From Rubrivivax benzoatilyticus JA2 = ATCC BAA-35 (GTDB lineage: Bacteria; Pseudomonadota; Gammaproteobacteria; Burkholderiales; Burkholderiaceae_C): 54,947 bases of DNA. The notes under the pieces were generated by a model. The model saw nothing but the letters and a program-made list of their open reading frames with translations, did no database searches and was not told where the DNA came from. This document shows, piece by piece, positions 48,576-54,947 of this stretch (positions within the stretch are counted from its first letter, which is position 1; each line of letters opens with the position of its first letter). The position numbers and the translations under genes were made by a program. The DNA is taken from contig NZ_AEWG01000083.1 in the NCBI RefSeq assembly GCF_000190375.1, forward strand, positions 1 to 54,947, written 5' to 3'.

Positions 48576-49199
48576 TCATTCCGGCGGGTGCAGCAGGCCG
48601 GCCTCGGCGGCCAGCCGGGCCTCGTCCCAGCCGCGGCCCAGCAGCAGCATGCGGGTGTGCAGCTCGTCGTGCAGCGCCGGGTCGACACGCTCGCCCAGCG
48701 CACGCAGCTCGCGGTCGCGCAGCTGCACGTAGCGCAACGGGTAGTGCCGCGCCAGATGCCGCCACAGCGCGTGCGCACCGGCCGACTGGCGGGCGCCGGT
48801 GATCAGGCAGCAGCCCGCGTCCAGGCTGCGGCGATAGACCGCGGTCGCCAGACCGCGGCGGCGGTAGCCGGCGCGGTACTTGGAGTGCGGCGCACGCAGA
48901 TGGCGGTCGGCGCGTGTGTCCAGCTCGATCAGGCGGTTGAACACCGTGTAGCCGGCCAGCCGCTGGCGCACGACGTCCTCGACGTAGACGTAGAGCTCGC
49001 CGTCGGCCTCGCGCCAGTGCAGGCGGAAGCCCGGCTGTGCCGCCGGCTCGCTGGCGATGCCGTTCAGCGTGTCGCCGGGCCGGCGCAGGCGGCGCTGCAG
49101 CGTGTCGAGCTCCTGCTCCAGCCGGGCCTCGTCGGGGTCGACGTCGATGCGCAGCTCCAGCCGCGGCCAAGGCGGCCAGACGGCCAAGGCGGCGCTCAT
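48576..49199 (-). CDS. GNAT-like acetyltransferase domain protein
   Basis: This 207-residue protein has an N-terminal helical part (about 45 residues, E-A-R-L-E-Q-E-L-D-T-L-Q-R-R-L) and then a region that reads like a GNAT fold. Y-R-A-G-Y-R-R-R-G-L-A-T-A-V-Y near residue 120 fits the acetyl-CoA loop (R/Q-x-x-G-x-A), and A-G-A-H-A-L-W-R-H-L-A follows where a later GNAT helix lies. The substrate is unknown. The start overlaps the stop of the glycine-rich repeat protein by four bases, so the two are almost certainly co-translated partners. Confidence 0.6.
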   Translation of the reverse strand: MSAALAVWPPWPRLELRIDVDPDEARLEQELDTLQRRLRRPGDTLNGIASEPAAQPGFRLHWREADGELYVYVEDVVRQRLAGYTVFNRLIELDTRADRHLRAPHSKYRAGYRRRGLATAVYRRSLDAGCCLITGARQSAGAHALWRHLARHYPLRYVQLRDRELRALGERVDPALHDELHTRMLLLGRGWDEARLAAEAGLLHPPE

Positions 49200-50068
49200 G
49201 CGCCCTCCGCCGCCGGCAACCAGGCACCGCTGCGCAGCTCGCCGGGCCGGGTGCGCGAGACCACGCGCCCGCAGGACGACCACGCTTCGCGGCGCACGCT
49301 GGAGCCGGCGTGCACGCCGTAGCCGTCGCCGCTGCGCACCTCGCCGCCGGCGACCAGGCTCTCGCCGGCGCGGATCGCGCCCTCGGCGACGATGTCGCCG
49401 CCGGCCACCACGCCCCAGCCGGCGTCCAGGTGCACGCCGCTGCGCACGTCGCCCGCGGCCTGCACGCCGTGGCCGACCTTCAGCCCTTCGCCGCAGACGA
49501 CGTGGCCGCCGGCGCGCAGGCTCTTGCCGCAGTCGGCGTGGCCGCCGACCTCCAGGTCGCCGGCGACGACCAGCGTGCCGCCGACCGTCAGCGCGCCGAC
49601 GCAGCCCAGGTCGCCCTGCACACGCAGGTCGCCGCGGCAGACCAGGCTGCCGTGGGCCTCGACGCTCCAGCCGGCGACGACGTCGCCGCCGCAGCGCAGC
49701 CGCTCGGCCTGCAGGCCGCCGCCGCAGCGCAGGTCGGCGTCGACGACGAGCAGCGTGCCGGCGCGCACGCCGCCGCCGGCGCTCAGCGAGCCGCCGACAC
49801 GCAGCACGGTGTCGACGTCGACGCCGTGGCGCACCTGCAGCGAGCCGGGGAAGGCGAAGGCCGGGGCCGACAGCTCGTCGAGCACGCGCACCGTGTCGAC
49901 CGGGCCGAAGCGGTCGATCAGCCAGCAGGCGTCGTCGACGCGGCCGTCGTCGACCAGCGCGTCGATGACCTTCAGGTATTCGGCGGCGCTGGTGAAGCGC
50001 CGGGCGAACCAGCGGTAGCCGCTGGCGCAGGAACGTTTGGCCCGCAGGGCCGTCGTGGAGATCTCCAT
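49196..50068 (-). CDS. Glycine-rich hexapeptide-repeat protein (bactofilin-like beta-helix)
   Basis: This 290-residue protein has an N-terminal helical domain of about 70 residues (S-G-Y-R-W-F-A-R-R-F, then D-D-A-C-W-L-I-D-R-F-G). Some 190 residues of roughly six-residue repeats follow, of the type G-x-L-x-A-G or G-D-x-V-x-G, with frequent Cys. This periodicity predicts a beta-helix like bactofilins and other polymer-forming cytoskeletal proteins, but I cannot assign it to a named family. ATG 50068 is the likely start; the frame is open to 50389. It is the first gene of a two-gene unit with the GNAT-like protein. Confidence 0.65.
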   Translation of the reverse strand: MEISTTALRAKRSCASGYRWFARRFTSAAEYLKVIDALVDDGRVDDACWLIDRFGPVDTVRVLDELSAPAFAFPGSLQVRHGVDVDTVLRVGGSLSAGGGVRAGTLLVVDADLRCGGGLQAERLRCGGDVVAGWSVEAHGSLVCRGDLRVQGDLGCVGALTVGGTLVVAGDLEVGGHADCGKSLRAGGHVVCGEGLKVGHGVQAAGDVRSGVHLDAGWGVVAGGDIVAEGAIRAGESLVAGGEVRSGDGYGVHAGSSVRREAWSSCGRVVSRTRPGELRSGAWLPAAEGA

Positions 50069-50481
50069 CTGCACAACCTCGTGTCGAGGCACGCGGCGGC
50101 GCCGCGTGCGAACGGGGGGAGGTCGGGAGGCGGCCCCGGCGCACGCGGGCGTGCGGAGGCTGTTGGCGGGCGCCATGCGCCCCTCGACCTGCGGTCTCGA
50201 TGCAGGGCAGGGCCCTGCCGGCCCGCCGTGCGTGGACTTCAGGCCTGGACGGTGGGCCGAAGTCCGCGCACGGCCGCGGAGGGCACGGCCGGAGATCCGT
50301 AGGAGCGCAGCGCCGCCAGCGCGCGGCCGACGCGCATCGCGCCCGGCGCCAGGCCCACGAGCGCACCGGCCGGGAGGCAGGCACGGCACGGGCGGCGGTT
50401 GGGGGTGGCGGAAGGCATCGGAGGGGCGCGGGCGCTGTTGGCCCCGCCATTATCGGCCCTGCGCGCCGCCGGCGCCCCGCG
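50069..50481. other. Non-coding gap upstream of the repeat-protein gene
   Basis: About 410 GC-rich bases between ppc and the repeat-protein gene hold no frame I can support. GCAGGGC-AGG-GCCCTGC at 50202-50218 is the clearest palindrome. No strong -10/-35 pair is visible on either strand. Confidence 0.45.
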
Positions 50482-53220
50482 TCAGCCGGTCGACCCCAGC
50501 CCGCCGGCGATCGCGTTGACCGTCAGCAGCAGCTGCGGCGCCAGCGTCGCGGCCTCGGCCGGGTCGCGCTCGCGCGCGGCGCGCCAGCGGCGCAGCAGCG
50601 CGAGCTGCTGGCGGTGCAGCACACGCAGCCCTTCGGCGCGCACCTGCACCATGGCGTGGATGTTGGGCCGCCGCTCGGCCAGCGGCGCGCCGTACAGGCG
50701 CTCGAGCAGGCGGCCGGTGCGCTCGTGCTCGCCGACGATGGTCCTCATCATCGTCTCGCGCAGCGCCGCGTCGTCGACCAGCGCCGCGTACCAGCCCATC
50801 ACCTCGCGGTCGGTGGTCGCCAGGCTGGTGGCGGCGTTGCTCAGCACGTAGTGCAGCGGCGCCCAGGCGACGAGCTCACGCTCCAGCGCCGCGAAGGCCG
50901 CCGGGTCCTCGGCGAGCAGCCGCTCCAGCGCGCTGCCCACGCCGTACCAGCCCGGCAGCAGGAAACGCGACTGGTTCCAGCTGAACACCCAGGGGATGGC
51001 GCGCAGGTCGGCCAGCGTCGCCTGGCCGCTGCGCCGCGACGGCCGCGAGCCGATGCGGCTCTCCTCCAGCGCGTCCACCGGCGTGGCCTGGCGGAAGAAG
51101 GCGAGGAAGCCCTCGGCGCCGACGAGCGCCCGGTAGCTGTCGCGGCTCCAGGCGGCCAGCCGGTCCATCGTCGCCTCCAGCGGGTGCGCACCTGGCGGCG
51201 CGTGGCGGTCCAGCAGCAGGCTGCGCGCCGTGCCGGCCAGCAGCAGCTCATGGTGGTAGGCCGCGGTCACGCCGTCGGCATACTTCTGGGCGATGACCTC
51301 GCCCTGTTCGGTCAGGCGCAGGTCACCGCCCAGCGCGCCGGCGGGCATGGCCTTCAGGAAGCGGTGCGTCGGGCCGGCGCCGCGGCTGATCGTGCCGCCG
51401 CGGCCGTGGAAGAAGCGGATGCGCACGCCGCGCTGCCGTCCGACCTCGCTCATCGCCGCCTGCGCGCGGTACAGCGCCCAGAAGCTGGCCAGCAGGCCGC
51501 CGTCCTTGTTGCTGTCGCTGTAGCCGACCATCACCTGCTGCACCGGCTGCGGCTCGCCGGCCTGGCGCTGCTGCAGCGCCAGGCTGCGCCGCGTGACCGG
51601 GTGGTCCAGCAGCTCGCCGAGGATCGCCGGGCTGCGCTGCAGGTCCTCGATGGTCTCGAACAGCGGCACCACCGGGATCGGGCAGGCCGGGCCCTCGGGC
51701 GTGTCGACGAGCAGGCCGACCTCGCGCGCGAACAGGTGCAGCACCAGCAGGTCGGCGGTGCTGCGCGTCATGCTGACGATCAGCGCGCCGATGCCGGCCG
51801 GGCCGTGGGCCCGGAACTCCTCGTCCAGCACGCGGTAGCAGTCGAGCACGGCGTCGGCCTCGGCGCCGAGGCCGGCACCGCTGCGCGCCCGCGTGAACGG
51901 CCGCGGCGACGCCAGCTCCGCGTCCAGCAGCGCGCGCCGCCGCGTCTCGTCCCAGTCGACCACCCGGTGCTCGGCGAACCCGGCGGCGGCCAGCAGCTGG
52001 CCCAGCGCCAGGTCGTGGAAGCGGCTGTTCTGGCGCACGTCCAGCGTCGCGAGGTGAAAGCCGAAGGTCGCCAGCACGCGCCGCAGCGGCGCCACCGCCT
52101 GCTCGGCGATGCGCCGCGCGCCGAGCGCGTGCAGCGAGTCCTCGAGCAGCGCCAGGTCGGCGTCGAGTTCGGCCGGGCCGGCGTAACCGGCGCCGCCGGC
52201 CGGCAGCCGCGCCAGCATCAGGTTCACCCACTGGCGCCAGGGTTCGTTGGGGTTGCGCTTCAGCGCCGCGGCGCCCGCCTCGCCGAGCGCTGCGGCGGTG
52301 GCCTCGACGCGGGCCAGCAGCGCGGCCGGCGGCGCCTGCAGGCGGTCGGACAGGCTCAGCCGGCGCACCAGCGCCTGCAACTGCTCGCGCAGCAGGTCCA
52401 GCGCCTGGGCGCGCAGCTCGGCGAAGCTCGTGCGCGTGACCTCGGCCGTGACCAGCGGATGGCCGTCGCGGTCGCCGCCCACCCAGGTGCCGTAGACGAA
52501 ACGCGGCAGCGCGCCGACGTCGCCCAGCAGCGCCGGGGCCAGCCCGGCGTCATGCCAGGCCTGGCGCAGGCGCAGGTCGGTCTGCGGCTGCACCGCCGGG
52601 AACACCGAGCGCAGGTAGTGCAGGACGTTGCGGCGCTCGGAGGCCAGGTCGGGCTTCTCCAGGAAGATCTCGCCGGTGCGCCACAAGGTCATCAGCAGCG
52701 CCAGGATCTGCTCGCGGATCGCGGCCTGCTCCGGCGGCGTCCAGCCCGGCCGGGCGCGCTGCTCCAGCAGCCTGTCCAGCGTGCGGTGGTGTTCCAGCAC
52801 GGTGGCGCGCTTGGCCTCGGTCGGGTGGGCGGTCAGCACGATCTCCACACGCAGCTCGCGCAGCGCCGCGGCGATCGCCGGTGCCGGCACGCCGCGGTCG
52901 CGCAGCTGCGCCAGCGTGTCGCCCCACAGTGCCGGCAGCGCGGCCAGCCCGCGTTCGCATTCGACGCCGCGCCGGAAACGTGCCGCCGCACGCTGCTCCA
53001 CCATGCCCAGCAGCTGGAAGGCGATCGACAGCGCCTGCACCAGGCGTTCGGCGGGCAGGTCCTCGGGCACCGCCGCCGCGGCCTCGTCCGCCCAGGGCAG
53101 CGCCTGCGCCAGCGCCGGTTCGCCGGCCTCGTGCAGCACCTCGCGCAGCCCGGCCATCACGTAGCGAAGCTCTTCGGCGAAGGCCGCGGGATCGATCGTC
53201 AGCTGGCTGTTCAGGCTCAT
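50482..53220 (-). CDS. ppc: Phosphoenolpyruvate carboxylase
   Basis: PEP carboxylase makes oxaloacetate from PEP and bicarbonate to refill the TCA cycle. The 912-residue protein keeps all catalytic signatures: V-L-T-A-H-P-T-E-A near residue 135, G-G-D-R-D-G-H-P, Q-V-M-V-G-Y-S-D-S-N-K-D-G-G, F-H-G-R-G-G-T-I-S-R-G-A-G-P and W-V-F-S-W-N-Q-S-R-F. It ends T-V-N-A-I-A-G-G-L-G-S-T-G, where the usual N-T-G end is S-T-G. ATG 53220 is the natural start (M-S-L-N-S-Q); the frame is open upstream by chance. It is the longest gene here and has a very long antisense shadow frame. Confidence 0.96.
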   Translation of the reverse strand: MSLNSQLTIDPAAFAEELRYVMAGLREVLHEAGEPALAQALPWADEAAAAVPEDLPAERLVQALSIAFQLLGMVEQRAAARFRRGVECERGLAALPALWGDTLAQLRDRGVPAPAIAAALRELRVEIVLTAHPTEAKRATVLEHHRTLDRLLEQRARPGWTPPEQAAIREQILALLMTLWRTGEIFLEKPDLASERRNVLHYLRSVFPAVQPQTDLRLRQAWHDAGLAPALLGDVGALPRFVYGTWVGGDRDGHPLVTAEVTRTSFAELRAQALDLLREQLQALVRRLSLSDRLQAPPAALLARVEATAAALGEAGAAALKRNPNEPWRQWVNLMLARLPAGGAGYAGPAELDADLALLEDSLHALGARRIAEQAVAPLRRVLATFGFHLATLDVRQNSRFHDLALGQLLAAAGFAEHRVVDWDETRRRALLDAELASPRPFTRARSGAGLGAEADAVLDCYRVLDEEFRAHGPAGIGALIVSMTRSTADLLVLHLFAREVGLLVDTPEGPACPIPVVPLFETIEDLQRSPAILGELLDHPVTRRSLALQQRQAGEPQPVQQVMVGYSDSNKDGGLLASFWALYRAQAAMSEVGRQRGVRIRFFHGRGGTISRGAGPTHRFLKAMPAGALGGDLRLTEQGEVIAQKYADGVTAAYHHELLLAGTARSLLLDRHAPPGAHPLEATMDRLAAWSRDSYRALVGAEGFLAFFRQATPVDALEESRIGSRPSRRSGQATLADLRAIPWVFSWNQSRFLLPGWYGVGSALERLLAEDPAAFAALERELVAWAPLHYVLSNAATSLATTDREVMGWYAALVDDAALRETMMRTIVGEHERTGRLLERLYGAPLAERRPNIHAMVQVRAEGLRVLHRQQLALLRRWRAARERDPAEAATLAPQLLLTVNAIAGGLGSTG

Positions 53221-53294
53221 CGGGCGTCCTTGTCCGCAACTCGGTGCCGCCGAGTATGCGGGCCGCCCGTCGAGGGGATTTGCCGTGTGCCCGG

Positions 53295-53660
53295 TCAGGC
53301 CACCGCGATCAGCGACGAGGTGGCGGTGCTGCTGCCGGGCCGTGCCGCCGCGGCGGCGTCTTCGGTGCCCGGGACGCGGGCCTGCCCGTCGCCGCGGCCC
53401 TGCGCCTGGCGTCGTTGCGCCTGCTCGGCCTGCTGGCGGTACAGCTCGGCGAGCTGCGCCTGCACGGCCTCGATGCGCGCCTGCAGCAGCTCGCTCTGCT
53501 TCTGCTTGTCCTTGGCCGGCAGCTCCGAGTGCACGACCTCCTGCTGCTGCTTGGACAGCGTCGTGATCTGCTTGAGCAGCGCCTGGATGCGCGACTTCAG
53601 CGAGGCATCGGAACTGCCGCTGCCGGCGCTGGCGGTCACCGTGGACATCTGGACGTTCAT
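53295..53660 (-). CDS. FlxA-like coiled-coil protein
   Basis: This 121-residue protein has a Ser/Ala-rich start, then about 65 residues of heptad-like helix (R-I-Q-A-L-L-K-Q-I-T-T-L-S-K-Q-Q-Q and A-Q-L-A-E-L-Y-R-Q-Q-A-E-Q) and a low-complexity tail. The pattern resembles the FlxA family, whose E. coli member is transcribed by the flagellar sigma factor. Function is unknown. Two ATGs are adjacent; 53660 has the better spacing from GGAGG. A sigma-28-like promoter lies upstream. Confidence 0.65.
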   Translation of the reverse strand: MNVQMSTVTASAGSGSSDASLKSRIQALLKQITTLSKQQQEVVHSELPAKDKQKQSELLQARIEAVQAQLAELYRQQAEQAQRRQAQGRGDGQARVPGTEDAAAAARPGSSTATSSLIAVA

Positions 53661-53707
53661 CATGTCCTCCCTGGGGCCTGGCTCTCGCTGCCATTCGTCA
53701 TGCCCGG

Positions 53708-53735
53708 TGATCGGCCTTCAGGCGCCGGAACTGAA
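53708..53735 (-). promoter_or_regulatory. Possible sigma-28 promoter of the FlxA-like gene
   Basis: Read on the minus strand, GCCGATCA (53715-53708) matches seven of eight bases of the sigma-28 -10 (GCCGATAA). Upstream TTCAGTTC (53735-53728), 12 bases away, matches the -35 at five of eight positions, one base off ideal spacing. Confidence 0.4.
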
Positions 53736-53830
53736 ATCGCGCCACAGGCTGCCGCTGTCACGATTTGACACGAATCGCCGGGAATACTCGCGCCACGGGC
53801 TGCTCTCCGCCGGTCCGCCTGCCCCACGCC

Positions 53831-54316
53831 ATGGAACGCAAAGGCCGCCGCTGGCGCAAGACCGATTTGTCGCGCCGTTTGTTGAACGACCGCGCCGCCA
53901 TGCCGCCGGCCTGGCGCATGTGGCTGATCACCGTCGACGGCCGGCGCAGCGAAACCGAGCTGCTGACCCTGGCCGCCGGCCTGGGCCTGGACGGCTGCGC
54001 GTTGATCGAACGCCTGGCCGCCGACGGCTGGATCGCCGACGCCGCGCCTGCCGCGCCGCCGCCGGCCGACACCACGCCCGCGCGCCGGCGCCTGGCCGCG
54101 GCGCGCATGTTCGCCATCGACCTGGCGGCGCGCATGCTGGCCGGGCGCGACGCCGAGCTGCGTGAATCCTGGCGCGAGGTGCAGGACGAAGCCTCGTTCG
54201 AGCGCTGGCTGGGCGACTGCGCCGGGCGCATCGCCGAAGCCGCCGGGCAGGACCGTGCGGCGCTTTTCGTGCAGCGCGTCGAAGGCGTGCTGGCCGAACC
54301 CGAGGTCGTTGCCTGA
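53831..54316 (+). CDS. Conserved-looking protein of unknown function
   Basis: This 161-residue protein has no signal peptide or membrane helix. The first 70 residues (R-R-L-L-N-D-R-A-A-M-P-P-A-W-R-M-W-L-I-T-V-D-G-R-R-S) look like a compact winged-helix-style domain. A Pro/Ala linker follows, then a helical half with W-R-E-V-Q-D-E-A-S-F-E-R-W-L. I do not recognise a family. ATG 53831 gives the cleanest N-terminus, though an in-frame GTG at 53765 exists. An AT-rich gap separates it from the chemoreceptor gene. Confidence 0.6.
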   Translation: MERKGRRWRKTDLSRRLLNDRAAMPPAWRMWLITVDGRRSETELLTLAAGLGLDGCALIERLAADGWIADAAPAAPPPADTTPARRRLAAARMFAIDLAARMLAGRDAELRESWREVQDEASFERWLGDCAGRIAEAAGQDRAALFVQRVEGVLAEPEVVA

Positions 54317-54452
54317 ATCTCCTCGCAGATTTTCATGGCAATTTCATGACGATATCTTGAAGGTTTCTTTTGGTGCCCTTCATGTCGCCTGAACATGACT
54401 CTTTGATGACCTCCGGGGCGATATTTCAGCTGTTTTCTTGAGTTTCGCTGAT

Positions 54453-54479
54453 TAACTTCCTAGGGGTTTTCGCCGATAT
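54453..54479 (+). promoter_or_regulatory. Sigma-28 (FliA) type promoter of the chemoreceptor gene
   Basis: GCCGATAT (54472-54479) matches seven of eight bases of the flagellar -10. TAACTTCC (54453-54460) sits at exactly the consensus distance of 11 bases and keeps three of four core TAAA bases. It lies 41 bases before the ATG in an AT-rich stretch that contrasts with the genome. Confidence 0.65.
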
Positions 54480-54520
54480 TCCTGGCGTTTTCCCGACGAC
54501 CGGCCGCGCGGCCGGCTGCC

Positions 54521-54947
54521 ATGACCTCGTTTCCTGATTCCGTCGTCCCGTCCACGCGCGGCCCGCGAGCCCCGACATCGTCGACCGGTGGCCTCTGGTC
54601 TCCCGGCATGCGGCTGTTCGGCCCGCTGCGCCTGCGTGCCAAGGCCGCCGTCATCTGCGCCGTGCTGCTGGCGCCGGCATTCGTCACCGGCGCTGCGCTG
54701 GTGCGCGCCGGGCTCGAACAGGCGCAGGCCGCCCAGGCCGAACGCGATGCGCTGGCTGTCGCCACGCAGTTGCTGCCGCTGGCCGAGGCGGTGCAGACGC
54801 TGCAAGGCGCCGCGCGTGCCGTGGCGGCCGGCCACGAGGCCGCGGCGGCCGACTATCGCCAGGCGCTGGCGCAGGCGCGCGGCGCGGCTGCGGCGCTCGG
54901 CGACACGCCCGCGGCGCCGTCGCTGGGCAAGCTGCGTGGCCGGCTCG
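54521..54947 (+). CDS. N-terminus of a probable methyl-accepting chemotaxis protein (partial)
   Basis: The frame from ATG 54521 is open to the right edge (142 residues). A polar N-terminus of about 30 residues is followed by R-L-F-G-P-L-R-L-R-A-K, a membrane helix (A-A-V-I-C-A-V-L-L-A-P-A-F-V) and the beginning of an Ala-rich, helical periplasmic domain (A-Q-A-A-Q-A-E-R-D-A-L-A-V-A). This is the layout of a chemoreceptor sensor domain. A histidine kinase is the main alternative. The sigma-28-type promoter supports chemotaxis. The signalling domain lies outside the window. Confidence 0.65.
   Translation, partial: MTSFPDSVVPSTRGPRAPTSSTGGLWSPGMRLFGPLRLRAKAAVICAVLLAPAFVTGAALVRAGLEQAQAAQAERDALAVATQLLPLAEAVQTLQGAARAVAAGHEAAAADYRQALAQARGAAAALGDTPAAPSLGKLRGRL

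Noticed and set aside
50200..54165. 1321-codon open frame antisense to ppc
   Set aside because: It runs across the intergenic gaps and opposite a perfectly conserved PEP carboxylase. Composition (Arg/Gln/His/Ala) is typical of a GC-rich shadow frame.

Overview
The window is high-GC bacterial DNA with tightly packed, often overlapping genes. Gene content and order point to a betaproteobacterium of the order Burkholderiales. The complete cbb3 oxidase locus, with a ccoI-type copper ATPase at its head and fnr/hemN at its tail, resembles the Rubrivivax/Leptothrix group. That placement is inferred from gene content and protein style, not from a database search. No photosynthesis genes, CRISPR arrays, insertion sequences or rRNA genes are visible. 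Nearly all genes are ordinary chromosomal housekeeping genes.

Layout, left to right. 1-2953: the tail of a VgrG-like protein, a lipoprotein with a serine-hydrolase SxxK motif, tadA and an LD-carboxypeptidase. 3092-9599: a four-gene oligopeptide ABC importer. 10044-12953: a large TonB-dependent receptor behind a structured leader. 13064-18205: a small secreted protein and then a minus-strand block (SDR dehydrogenase, adk, kdsB, Trm112-like protein, lpxK, exbD, exbB) serving lipid A/LPS precursor supply and energy transduction. 18206-20566: a divergent control region with DnaA-box-like and CRP-like sites, then xseA, which is open in frame into sodB.

20587-31950 is the respiratory block: a DUF192 protein, ccoI, ccoS, ccoN, ccoO, ccoQ, ccoP, ccoG, a short ccoH/fixH, a small membrane protein, divergent fnr and hemN, and a SafE-like membrane protein. 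FNR-type boxes lie inside ccoS ahead of ccoN and between fnr and hemN. Together these genes build, metallate and regulate a high-affinity oxidase and make haem without oxygen. 32096-37077 holds icd, a small Cys-rich protein, a cold shock protein, clpS and clpA. 37096-41788 holds mtfA, lpxH, two cyclophilins, a TPR protein and cysS; a DNA glycosylase, accA, tilS and lysC follow to 46231.

46272-47283 is the most accessory-looking segment: an intact tRNA-Ser(GCU) and its terminator, a ParDE-type toxin-antitoxin pair, and then a second, diverged copy of the tRNA 3' end plus terminator exactly 847 bp downstream. From 47310 to 53220, all on the minus strand, come a double universal-stress protein, a GNAT-like protein overlapping a glycine-rich repeat protein, and a long phosphoenolpyruvate carboxylase gene. 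The right edge carries a FlxA-like coiled-coil gene and the start of a probable chemoreceptor, each behind a sigma-28-like promoter.

Points most worth following up are the xseA-sodB open fusion, the tRNA-Ser islet, the perfect terminator hidden in the coding sequence of mtfA, the DnaA-box cluster, and the repeat-protein/GNAT pair.
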